DNA of 64,000 nucleotides from Pseudacidovorax sp. (GTDB taxonomy: Bacteria; Pseudomonadota; Gammaproteobacteria; Burkholderiales; Burkholderiaceae_C), in NCBI RefSeq assembly GCF_017991995.1, contig NZ_JAGOPN010000015.1, forward strand, positions 111,947 through 175,946, in the 5' to 3' direction. Of the stretch, positions 55,955-64,000 are shown piece after piece. A program made the translations under genes and the position numbers. Each line of letters opens with the position of its first letter. The first letter of the stretch is position 1. The notes beneath the pieces are model-generated. The model was not told the origin of the DNA and searched no databases. It saw only the letters and a list, made by a program, of their open reading frames with translations.

Positions 55955-58900
55955 TCAGCCGACCCAGCGGCGTGCGTTGCGCCAGATCTCCATCCAGGGG
56001 CTCGGCGCCGCGCGGTCGCCCGAGGTCCAGCTCATCTGCACGTTGCGGAACACGCGCTCCGGGTGCGGCATCATGGCCGTGAAGCGGCCGTCGGCCGTGG
56101 TCACCGCCGTGAGGCCGCCCGGGCTGCCGTTGGGATTGAGCGGATAGCGTTCGGTGGCCTGCCCCGCATGGTCCACGAAGCGCATGGCGGCGATGGCGCG
56201 GCCCGCGTCGCCGCGGTGGCGGAAGTCGGCATAGCCCTCGCCGTGGGCCACGGCGATCGGCACCCGCGCGCCGGCCATGCCGGCAAAGAACAGGCTGGGC
56301 GAATCCAGCACCTCCACCTGCGACAGGCGTGCCTCGAAGCGCTCGCTGCGGTTGGTGGTGAAGCGCGGCCAGTCCTGCGCGCCCGGGATGATGTCGGCCA
56401 GCTCGGCGAACATCTGGCAGCCATTGCACACGCCCAGGCCGAAGGTGTCGGCGCGGCCGAAGAAGTCGCCGAACTGCTGCGCCAGCCGCGGGTTGAAGGT
56501 GATGCTGCGCGCCCAGCCGATGCCGGCGCCCAGCGTGTCGCCGTAGCTGAAGCCGCCGCAGGCCACGATGCCCTGGAAGCGGGCCAGATCGGCCCGGCCG
56601 CTCTGCAGGTCGGTCATGTGCACGTCGACCGACTCGAAGCCGGCCTCGTGGAAGGCGTAGGCCATCTCCACATGCGAATTGACCCCCTGCTCACGCAGGA
56701 TGGCCACGCGCGGCCGGGCACTGCCCACGAAGGCAGGTGCAGTGCCGAAGCCTTCCGGCAGATGCAGGTGCAGCCCGGTGTCGGCCGGGTCGCCGGCGGC
56801 GGCGTGCTCGGCATCGGCGCAATCGGGGTTGTCGCGCTCGCGGCAGATCTTCCAGCTCACGCTGTCCCATACCTGGTGCAGGTCGGAAAGCGTCGCACTG
56901 AACACGGCCTTGGTGTCGCGCCAGACTTCCACCTTGCCCTTGCCGGCGTCGATGGGCGAGCTCTCGGGACGGGTCTTGCCGACGAAATGACTGAACACCG
57001 ACAGGCCGTGCGCCCGCAGCGTCTGCATGACCTCGTTGCGCTCGGCCGTGCGCACCTGCAGCAGCAGGCCAAGCTCCTCGTTGAACAGGGCCTTGAGCGT
57101 GAGCTCCTCGCGGCGGGCGCTGACCTGCTGCGCCCAATTCTTGGCGTCGCCCGTCTCCATGCGGCTGTCGCTGATGCCGTCGCCTTCGGTAATGAGCAGG
57201 TCGACGTTGAGCGACACACCCACATGGCCGGCAAAGCCCATCTCGCAGGCGGCGGCGAACAGGCCGCCGTCGCTGCGGTCGTGCAGGGCGAGGAGCTTGC
57301 CTTCAGCGCGCAGCTGGTTGACGGCGTCCACCGTCTTGACCAGCAGTTGCGGGTCGTCCAGGTCGGGCACGCGGTCGCCGGTCTGGCCCAGCACCTGGGC
57401 CAGGATGCTGCTGCCCATGCGGTGCTGGCCGCGGCCCAGGTCGATGAGCACCAGCGTGGTGTCGGCCTCCTGCGCGTCGAGCTGCGGCGTGAGCGTGCCG
57501 CGCACGTCGTCGATGCTGGCGAAGGCGCTGACGATCAGGCTCACCGGCGAGCTGACCTTCTTCCTGTCGGTGCCCTCGGCCCACTGCGTGCGCATGGACA
57601 GCGAATCCTTGCCGACGGGAATGGAGACACCCAGCGCCGGGCACAGCTCCAGGCCCACGGCCTTGACCGTCTCGTACAGCGCGGCATCCTCGCCCGGCTC
57701 GCCGCAGGCCGCCATCCAGTTGGCGGACAGCTTGACGCGCGCCAGTTCGATGGGCGCGGCCAGCAGGTTGGTGATGGCCTCGGCCACGGCCATGCGGCCT
57801 GAGGCGGCGGCGTCCATGGCGGCGAGCGGCGTGCGCTCGCCCATGCTCATGGCCTCGCCGGCGAAGCCACGGAAGTCGGCCAGCGTGACGGCGCAATCGG
57901 CCACCGGCACCTGCCAGGGGCCGACCATCTGGTCGCGGTGCGTCAGACCGCCCACCGTGCGGTCGCCGATGGTGACCAGGAAGCGCTTGGAGGCCACGGT
58001 GGGATGGGCCAGCACCTGGATGGCGGCCTGCTGCAGGTCCACGCCCGTGAGTTCCAGCGGCTTGAAGTTGCGGTGGATGCGGGCCACGTCGCGGTGCATC
58101 TTGGGCGGCTTGCCCAGCAGCACGTCCATGGGCATGCCCACGGGCTGATTGGCAGCGTCGGCCCGGCCGTCGGCCACCACCAGATCGCGCTGCTCGGTCG
58201 CCACGCCGACCACGGCGAAGGGGCAGCGCTCGCGCTCGCAGAAGGCACGGAACTGGTCCAGCGACTCCGGCGCGATGGCCAGCACGTAGCGCTCCTGGCT
58301 CTCGTTGCACCAGATTTCCTTGGGCGCCAGGCCGGACTCTTCCAGCGGCACGGCACGAAGGTCGAAACGGGCGCCGCGGCCGGCGTCGTTGGTCAGCTCG
58401 GGAAAGGCGTTCGAGAGGCCACCGGCGCCGACGTCGTGGATGGCGAGGATGGGGTTCTTGTCGCCCTGCTGCCAGCAGTGGTTGATGACCTCCTGCGCCC
58501 GGCGCTCGATCTCGGGGTTGCCACGCTGCACCGAATCGAAGTCCAGCTCGGCCGCGTTGGCGCCCGTCGCCATGGAGCTGGCGGCGCCGCCGCCCATGCC
58601 GATGCGCATGCCGGGGCCGCCCAGCTGGATCAGCAGCGTGCCGGCGGGGAACTGGATCTTGCTGGTCTGCGTGGCGTCGATCTGGCCCAGGCCGCCCGCG
58701 ATCATGATGGGCTTGTGGTAGCCGCGCTGGACGGTATCCACGTCGCTCGCGACCGTCTGCTCGTACTCGCGGAAGTAGCCCAGCAGGTTGGGCCGGCCGA
58801 ATTCGTTGTTGAAGGCCGCGCCGCCCAGCGGGCCCTCGGTCATGATCTGCAGCGGGCTGGCGATGTGGGCGGGCTTGCCGTAGCTGCCCTCCTCGGGCCA

Positions 58901-59986
58901 CAGCTTGCTGACGGTGAAGCCCGTCAGGCCCGCCTTGGGCTTGGAGCCGCGGCCGGTGGCGCCCTCGTCGCGGATCTCGCCGCCCGCGCCGGTGGAGGCG
59001 CCCGGGAACGGCGAGATGGCCGTCGGGTGGTTGTGCGTCTCCACCTTCATCAGCACATGGTGCAGTGCGTCTTCCTTGGCGTAGGCAGGCGCGTCGGCGC
59101 CCAGTTCGCTGCGGGCCACGAAGCGCTCGATGGCATGGCCTTCCATGACCGAGGCATTGTCCGAATAGGCGATGACCGTGTGCTGCGGATTCGTCTTGTG
59201 GGTGTGGCGGATCATGCCGAACAGGCTCATCGGCTGGCGCTCGCCGTCGATGGTGAAGTCGGCGTTGAAGATCTTGTGGCGGCAGTGCTCGCTGTTGGCC
59301 TGCGCGAACATCATCAGCTCGACGTCGGTCGGGTTGCGGCCGAGCTTGCCGAAGGCGTCGACCAGGTAGTCGATCTCGTCCTCGGCCAGCGCGAGACCGA
59401 AGGTGGTGTTGGCCTCGACCAGGGCGGCGCGGCCGCCGCCCAGCACGTCCACATGGGCCATGGGCTGTGGCGGCAGCTCGGCGAACAGGGCGGCGGCACC
59501 GTCCACGCCCGGCAGCACCGATTCGGTCATGCGGTCATGCAGCAGGCCGGCCACCTGGGCCAGGGCCGTGGCGTCCAGCACCGGCGCGCGGCCCAGCAGG
59601 GGCGCCTTCAGGCCGATGTGGTACTGCGTGACACGTTCCACGCGGCGCAGCGCCAGGCCGCAGTTGCGGGCGATGTCGGTGGCCTTGGAGGCCCAGGGCG
59701 AGACGGTACCCAGCCGTGGGCTGACGACCAGGGTGGCGCCCTGGGGCGCAGCACCGGCATCGAAAGGCTCGCCGTAGGTCAGCAGCGCGGCGAAGCGCTC
59801 GCGCGTCGCGGCATCCATCTCGGCATCGGCCAGCACCAGGTGCACGAAGCGCGCCGTGATGGCATTGATGCGCGCATCCACCGCCTGCAGGCGGGGCAGC
59901 AGCTGGCGTGCGCGGAAATCGCTGAGCGCCGCCCCTCCTTCGAAGATGGTCACGACGGGAGGAACGGTGGATGCGGGCTGCGTCAC
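55955..59986 (-). CDS. purL: Phosphoribosylformylglycinamidine synthase (large PurL)
   Basis: A 1343-residue one-piece FGAM synthase of purine biosynthesis that converts FGAR and glutamine to FGAM using ATP. The N-terminal domain and linker are followed by two AIRS-type halves (first with [11 protein letters not shown] and [34 protein letters not shown] distributed around residues 245-340). A C-terminal glutaminase domain has its nucleophile in GVCNGCQMF (about residue 1185) and the His in MMPHPERVF. Start is GTG 59986 (GTG ACG CAG). Length fits the proteobacterial large form. Divergent from map, 113 bp apart, and followed by a small unknown gene. Confidence 0.98.
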   Translation of the reverse strand: MTQPASTVPPVVTIFEGGAALSDFRARQLLPRLQAVDARINAITARFVHLVLADAEMDAATRERFAALLTYGEPFDAGAAPQGATLVVSPRLGTVSPWASKATDIARNCGLALRRVERVTQYHIGLKAPLLGRAPVLDATALAQVAGLLHDRMTESVLPGVDGAAALFAELPPQPMAHVDVLGGGRAALVEANTTFGLALAEDEIDYLVDAFGKLGRNPTDVELMMFAQANSEHCRHKIFNADFTIDGERQPMSLFGMIRHTHKTNPQHTVIAYSDNASVMEGHAIERFVARSELGADAPAYAKEDALHHVLMKVETHNHPTAISPFPGASTGAGGEIRDEGATGRGSKPKAGLTGFTVSKLWPEEGSYGKPAHIASPLQIMTEGPLGGAAFNNEFGRPNLLGYFREYEQTVASDVDTVQRGYHKPIMIAGGLGQIDATQTSKIQFPAGTLLIQLGGPGMRIGMGGGAASSMATGANAAELDFDSVQRGNPEIERRAQEVINHCWQQGDKNPILAIHDVGAGGLSNAFPELTNDAGRGARFDLRAVPLEESGLAPKEIWCNESQERYVLAIAPESLDQFRAFCERERCPFAVVGVATEQRDLVVADGRADAANQPVGMPMDVLLGKPPKMHRDVARIHRNFKPLELTGVDLQQAAIQVLAHPTVASKRFLVTIGDRTVGGLTHRDQMVGPWQVPVADCAVTLADFRGFAGEAMSMGERTPLAAMDAAASGRMAVAEAITNLLAAPIELARVKLSANWMAACGEPGEDAALYETVKAVGLELCPALGVSIPVGKDSLSMRTQWAEGTDRKKVSSPVSLIVSAFASIDDVRGTLTPQLDAQEADTTLVLIDLGRGQHRMGSSILAQVLGQTGDRVPDLDDPQLLVKTVDAVNQLRAEGKLLALHDRSDGGLFAAACEMGFAGHVGVSLNVDLLITEGDGISDSRMETGDAKNWAQQVSARREELTLKALFNEELGLLLQVRTAERNEVMQTLRAHGLSVFSHFVGKTRPESSPIDAGKGKVEVWRDTKAVFSATLSDLHQVWDSVSWKICRERDNPDCADAEHAAAGDPADTGLHLHLPEGFGTAPAFVGSARPRVAILREQGVNSHVEMAYAFHEAGFESVDVHMTDLQSGRADLARFQGIVACGGFSYGDTLGAGIGWARSITFNPRLAQQFGDFFGRADTFGLGVCNGCQMFAELADIIPGAQDWPRFTTNRSERFEARLSQVEVLDSPSLFFAGMAGARVPIAVAHGEGYADFRHRGDAGRAIAAMRFVDHAGQATERYPLNPNGSPGGLTAVTTADGRFTAMMPHPERVFRNVQMSWTSGDRAAPSPWMEIWRNARRWVG

Positions 59987-60099
59987 GGTGGGCGGGGCCT
60001 GGGGCCGGAAGAACAGAAGGGAGAGAGCGGCAACCGGCCGCTGACTGGGGCCGTTCGCGAAAACCCGGCATTTTAGGGGGCGAGTGGGATAATCCCTGG

Positions 60100-60945
60100 A
60101 TGAGCATTACCTACCACGACGCCGAAGGCATTGCCGCGATGCGCGTCGCCTGCCGCCTTGCGTCCGAGGTGCTGGACTACCTGACGCCCTTCATCAAGCC
60201 CGGCATCACCACCAATGAGATCGACCGGCTGGCCGCCGAGTACATGGTCACGCAGGGCACGACCTCCGCCACGGTGGGCTACAAGGGCGCGGGCGACGTG
60301 CCTTTTCCCAAGTCGCTGTGCACCTCGGTCAACCATGTGGTGTGCCACGGCATCCCCGACGACAAGCCCTTGAAGAAGGGCGACATCATGAACATCGACG
60401 TCACCGTCATCAAGGACGGCTGGTACGGCGACAACAGCCGGATGTTCGTGATCGGCGACGCCTCCATCGCCGCCAAGCGGCTTTGTCAGGTCACCTTCGA
60501 GGCCATGTGGCACGGCATCCTGCAGGTCAAGCCCGGCAACCACCTGGGCGACGTGGGCCATGCCATCCAGCGCTTCGCCGAGGGCAATGGCTATTCGGTG
60601 GTTCGCGAGTTCTGCGGTCACGGCGTGGGCCGCACCTTCCATGCCGAGCCCCAGGTTCTGCACTACGGCCGCCCGGGCACGATGGAAGAACTCAAGCCCG
60701 GCATGATCTTCACCATCGAACCGATGATCAACGCGGGCAAGCGCGACATCAAGGAAGACCACCGCGGCGGCCGCTACGACGGCTGGACCATCGTGACGCG
60801 CGACCGCTCGCTCTCCGCGCAGTGGGAGCACACGGTGCTGGTCACCGAGACGGGCTACGAGGTGCTGACCCTGTCCGCCGGCAGTCCGCAACCCCCGGCC
60901 TTCGTGCCTGCCGCCAGCGGCCAGGCGGCGCCCCTCGCCGCCTGA
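60100..60945 (+). CDS. map: Methionine aminopeptidase type I
   Basis: A 281-residue enzyme that removes N-terminal Met from new proteins. The five metal ligands are visible: Asp pair in [19 protein letters not shown], His in [14 protein letters not shown], Glu in TIEPMINAG and Glu in QWEHTVLV. It is slightly longer than the usual 265 residues owing to a Pro/Ala-rich tail (about 264-281). ATG 60100 is preferred to an upstream in-frame codon at 59971 that overlaps the purL start. The glnD gene follows by 14 bp, an arrangement also known from E. coli. Confidence 0.97.
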   Translation: MSITYHDAEGIAAMRVACRLASEVLDYLTPFIKPGITTNEIDRLAAEYMVTQGTTSATVGYKGAGDVPFPKSLCTSVNHVVCHGIPDDKPLKKGDIMNIDVTVIKDGWYGDNSRMFVIGDASIAAKRLCQVTFEAMWHGILQVKPGNHLGDVGHAIQRFAEGNGYSVVREFCGHGVGRTFHAEPQVLHYGRPGTMEELKPGMIFTIEPMINAGKRDIKEDHRGGRYDGWTIVTRDRSLSAQWEHTVLVTETGYEVLTLSAGSPQPPAFVPAASGQAAPLAA

Positions 60946-60959
60946 CGCGCCCGGCTGGC

Positions 60960-63560
60960 ATGGGTTTCTACGTCGCCGTCGACCTGCCGGCCAGCCTGCG
61001 CGAGCAGCTGCGCGCCGGCAAGAGTGCCGTGTTCGAGCGCCTTCTGGCGCCGCAGGGCGTGCGCAACATCCACGCCGTGCTCAAAGAGTTGGCGGCCGAG
61101 GCCGATGCCGCCTTGCGCGCCTTATGGCAGGACGCCGGTTTCGGCGACCAGTTGGCCCTGGTAGCCGTCGGCGGCTATGGCCGTGGGGAGCTCTTTCCGT
61201 ATTCGGATGTCGACGTGCTCCTGCTGCTGCCCGAGGGCGGCGAGGTCGAGCCGGCTCGGCTGGAGGCCTTCATCGGCCGTTGCTGGGACGCCGGCCTCGA
61301 AATCGGCTCCAGCGTGCGCACACTGGGCGAGTGCCTGAGCGAATCGGCGAAGGACGTCACGGTGCAGACCGCGCTGCTGGAGTCCCGCCTTGTCTGCGGA
61401 AGCAAGCGTCTGTTCGCCGCCTTCCGCAAGGCCTTCGACGAGGCCATGGACCCGCATGCCTTCTTCCTGGCCAAGTCGCAGGAGATGCGCCACCGCCACC
61501 TGAAGCACGACGGCACGCCCTATTCGCTGGAACCCAACTGCAAGGAATCGCCCGGCGGCCTGCGCGACCTGCACGCCGTGCGCTGGGTGGCGCAGGCGGC
61601 CGGCTTCGGCAAGCGCTGGGAAGACTACGCCCGCGACGGTCTGGCCACCCCCTTCGAGGTCAAGCAGATCAAGCGCAACGAGGCGCTGTTGTCGCTGATC
61701 CGTGCCCGCCTGCATGCCGTGGCCAAGCGGCGCGAGGACCGGCTGGTGTTCGACCTGCAGACGGCCGTGGCCGGGACCTTCGGCTACGAGAACGAGTCGG
61801 GCCGCCGCGCCAGCGAGGCGCTCATGCGCCGCTACTACTGGGCAGCCAAGGCGGTCACGCAGCTCACCGAGATCCTGATGCTGAACATCGCCGAGCGACT
61901 CAACCCGCAGTCGGCCACGCTCACGCGCATCAACGACCGCTTCTTCGAGAAGGGCGGCACCATCGAGGTGGCCAGCGACGACCTGTACGAGAAGGATCCG
62001 CACGCCATCCTCGAGACCTTCCTGCTCTACCAGAAGACCATCGGCGTCAACGGGCTGTCGGCGCGCACGCTGCGTGCGCTCTACAACGCCCGTGGCCGCA
62101 TGGACAGCCGCTTCAGCAACGACCGGGTCAACCATGCGACCTTCATGCGGATGCTGCTGGAGCCGCGCGGCATCACGCATGCCATCCGGCTGATGAACCA
62201 GACGTCGGTGCTGGGGCGCTACCTGCGCGTGTTCCGCGGCACGGTGGGGCAGATGCAGCATGACCTGTTCCACGTCTACACGGTGGACCAGCACATCCTG
62301 ATGGTGCTGCGCAACGTGCGGCGCTTCTTCATCGCCGAGCATGCGCACGAGTACCCCTTCTGCTCGCAGTTGGCAGCCGGCTGGGACAAGCCGTGGATCC
62401 TGTACGTGGCGGCGCTCTTCCACGACATCGCGAAGGGCCGCGGCGGCGACCACTCCGAGCTGGGGGCGCGCGACGTGCGCCGCTTCTGCCAGAAGCACGG
62501 CATCGGGCGCGAGGACACCCGGCTGATCGAGTTCCTGGTCGCCAACCACCTGGTGATGAGCAACGTGGCGCAGAAGCAGGACCTGTCCGACCCCGAGGTG
62601 ATCGGCGCCTTCGCCCAGCGCGTGGGCAGCGAGCGCTACCTGACGGCGCTGTACCTGCTGACGGTGGCCGACATCCGCGGCACTTCGCCGCGCGTGTGGA
62701 ATGCCTGGAAGGGCAAGCTGCTGGAAGACACCTACCGCCGCACCTCGCGCGCGCTGGGCGGTCACCTGCCCGACCCCGACGCCGAGGTGGAGGCCCGCAA
62801 GCGCGAGGCGCTCACGCTGCTGCAGCTGCATGCCCAGCCCTTCGAGGCGCACAAGGCGCTGTGGGACACGCTGGACGTGAGCTACTTCATGCGCCACGAC
62901 GCGGGCGAGATCGCCTGGCACGCCAAGAAGCTGTCGCGCTTCGTGGCGCCCAAGGGCATTCCGGCCGATCCGCATGCCAAGGCCATCGTGCGCGCCCGCC
63001 TCTCGCCGGTGGGCGAAGGGCTGCAGGTGGTGGTCTACACGCCCGACCAGCCCGACCTGTTCGCGCGCATCTGCGGCTATTTCGACCAGGCGTCGTTCAG
63101 CATCCTGGACGCGCGGGTGCACACGGCCACCAATGGCTATGCGCTGGACACCTTCCAGGTGGTGACCACCTTCCTGCCCGAGCATTACCGCGAGCTGATC
63201 AGCATGGTCGAGACCAACCTGGCGCTGACGCTGGACGCCTGGGGCGAGCTGCCCGCGCCCAGCCGGGGCCGGGTGTCGCGGCGGGTGCGCAGCTTCCCGA
63301 TCCAGCCGCGGGTGTACCTCACGCCCGACGAAAAGGCGCAGCGCTGGCTGCTGACCATCTCGGCCAGCGATCGAGCCGGCCTGCTCTACAGCGTGGCGCG
63401 CGTTTTAGCGCGCCATCACCTGCACCTGCAACTGGCCAAGGTGACGACGCTGGGCGAGCGGGTGGAGGACAGCTTCCTGATCAGCGGTCCCGAGCTGTAT
63501 GGCCAAAAGGGGCAGTTGGCGATCGAGACGGAGCTGATCGACGCGCTCGAAGCGGCCTGA
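60960..63560 (+). CDS. glnD: Bifunctional [protein-PII] uridylyltransferase/uridylyl-removing enzyme
   Basis: An 866-residue nitrogen sensor that uridylylates PII proteins when glutamine is scarce and removes the groups when it is abundant. The nucleotidyltransferase motif is GGYGRGELFPYSDVD (71-85). A long helical linker (GlnE-like region about 170-430) is followed by an HD phosphohydrolase site (HDIAKGRGGDHSELG, about 487-501), and two C-terminal ACT domains that bind glutamine (about 685-866). All catalytic residues look intact. Frames open upstream are shadows of map. It ends the map-glnD operon. Confidence 0.97.
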   Translation: MGFYVAVDLPASLREQLRAGKSAVFERLLAPQGVRNIHAVLKELAAEADAALRALWQDAGFGDQLALVAVGGYGRGELFPYSDVDVLLLLPEGGEVEPARLEAFIGRCWDAGLEIGSSVRTLGECLSESAKDVTVQTALLESRLVCGSKRLFAAFRKAFDEAMDPHAFFLAKSQEMRHRHLKHDGTPYSLEPNCKESPGGLRDLHAVRWVAQAAGFGKRWEDYARDGLATPFEVKQIKRNEALLSLIRARLHAVAKRREDRLVFDLQTAVAGTFGYENESGRRASEALMRRYYWAAKAVTQLTEILMLNIAERLNPQSATLTRINDRFFEKGGTIEVASDDLYEKDPHAILETFLLYQKTIGVNGLSARTLRALYNARGRMDSRFSNDRVNHATFMRMLLEPRGITHAIRLMNQTSVLGRYLRVFRGTVGQMQHDLFHVYTVDQHILMVLRNVRRFFIAEHAHEYPFCSQLAAGWDKPWILYVAALFHDIAKGRGGDHSELGARDVRRFCQKHGIGREDTRLIEFLVANHLVMSNVAQKQDLSDPEVIGAFAQRVGSERYLTALYLLTVADIRGTSPRVWNAWKGKLLEDTYRRTSRALGGHLPDPDAEVEARKREALTLLQLHAQPFEAHKALWDTLDVSYFMRHDAGEIAWHAKKLSRFVAPKGIPADPHAKAIVRARLSPVGEGLQVVVYTPDQPDLFARICGYFDQASFSILDARVHTATNGYALDTFQVVTTFLPEHYRELISMVETNLALTLDAWGELPAPSRGRVSRRVRSFPIQPRVYLTPDEKAQRWLLTISASDRAGLLYSVARVLARHHLHLQLAKVTTLGERVEDSFLISGPELYGQKGQLAIETELIDALEAA

Positions 63561-63904
63561 GCGCGGGGGGGCAAGCGGCTGCTGTCTTCCGGTCGCGCAA
63601 GTGGCTGGAGCAGTAACCCGGCGGAGGACGTCGGCATGCGCGCTCCCGGTGCACGCTCGCGCTGACCGACTTGGCGCACAAGCTGTGTGCTCGCTGTCCA
63701 TCGACGTGCTTTGGGCACTGCACGGCGCCGCGAATGGCACCTCCGCACGCACACCGCCATCCCCCGCCTCGACGCTGCGCACGAATCCGTCCAGTTCGAC
63801 GCTGCGCGCGAGCCCTTCCCTTTGGGCCCGAAGGTTCACGGGATCTCTTGGGCAACTTGGGTCAGCCAACCCCGACCGTTCGGGCTGAGGTTCTATGGTT
63901 CTCG
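63561..63904. other. 344-bp gap with no gene, holding a half REP-like repeat
   Basis: No convincing coding region or RNA gene. A 167-codon minus-strand frame spanning 63405-63908 overlaps glnD and has no family match. The only recognisable element is ACCGTTCGGGCTGAG at 63875-63889, identical to the beginning of the REP-like repeat at 25805-25819, and cut off there. What follows (from 63890) is the end of an IS element. The interval between glnD and the half repeat shows no terminator I can identify. Confidence 0.7.
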
Positions 63905-64000
63905 TCAAGCGACAGTGGCCGCCAGGCGGGCATCGAACATCGCGTGTTGCTTGAACAGCGAGAAGGCCACGCGCATGAGCTTTCGGGCCAGCACCACCAG
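63905..64000 (-). mobile_element. IS110-family transposase, C-terminal end (truncated by window edge)
   Basis: Reading the minus strand from the window edge gives 31 residues, LVVLARKLMRVAFSLFKQ and onwards to ATVA, then TGA at 63907-63905. ARKL(M/L)R(V/T)AFSL is the typical end of IS110/IS1111-family DEDD transposases (IS116/IS110/IS902 domain). The stop lies only 15 bp from the half REP-like repeat, suiting the short right end of these elements. The rest of the element lies beyond the window. Confidence 0.75.

Noticed and set aside
57938..60076. A 712-codon plus-strand frame
   Set aside because: Antisense to purL, which is intact over its full length.
63405..63908. A 167-codon minus-strand frame after glnD
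   Set aside because: Overlaps the glnD end in antisense, crosses the half REP-like repeat and shows no family motif.

Overview
The window is a gene-dense (about 68-70 % G+C by eye) chromosomal stretch of a betaproteobacterium of the Burkholderiales, most likely a Comamonadaceae such as Acidovorax, Paracidovorax or Variovorax. The lineage call rests on gene content and order (gtsABC-type sugar transporter next to a TctDE-like two-component system; selO-msrB-yciB-bolA-parvulin operon; large one-piece PurL; long liv/beta-oxidation block), on the REP-like repeat with core TTCGGGCTGAGCCTGTCGAAG split over 25804-25870, and on codon use. No rRNA, tRNA or CRISPR array was seen. Many neighbours overlap by ATGA, GTGA, TTGA or TGATG, so translational coupling is common.

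Layout. 1-5.7 kb: transglutaminase tail, secreted alpha/beta-hydrolase lipoprotein, dadA with a divergent Lrp-type regulator, a class III cyclase-FHA protein and a small unknown. 5.7-9.7 kb: coupled operon paiB - tadA fused to a hydrolase domain - ldcA, with a divergent DUF72 gene. 9.7-13.5 kb: pqiA (two half-genes), pqiB, pqiC. 13.6-19.0 kb: DUF2239-MATE operon behind a paired TTACCCGG operator, two MFS exporters and ogt. 19.2-25.8 kb: sugar ABC transporter (gtsABC plus ATPase) divergent from an OmpR-type regulator and its sensor kinase. 25.8-29.2 kb: REP-like repeat, LysR regulator, MFS exporter, aldo/keto reductase.

29.2-51.5 kb is one 22-kb block, all on the minus strand: acyl-CoA ligase, two tandem LivJ-type binding proteins, LivHMGF, a FadB-type bifunctional enzyme, a PM20D1-like M20 peptidase coupled to a thiolase, two PaaI thioesterases, two acyl-CoA dehydrogenases, two SDRs, an MDR reductase, a GST and a 71-aa membrane protein. 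Read together this looks like uptake, activation and beta-oxidation of an acyl compound. The M20 enzyme suggests N-acyl amino acids as a possible substrate, which I infer and cannot prove.

51.6-63.6 kb is housekeeping: selO-msrB-yciB-bolA-parvulin, a small unknown, purL, and map-glnD. The last 0.45 kb holds the 3' end of an IS110-family transposase abutting a half copy of the REP-like repeat also found at 25.8 kb.
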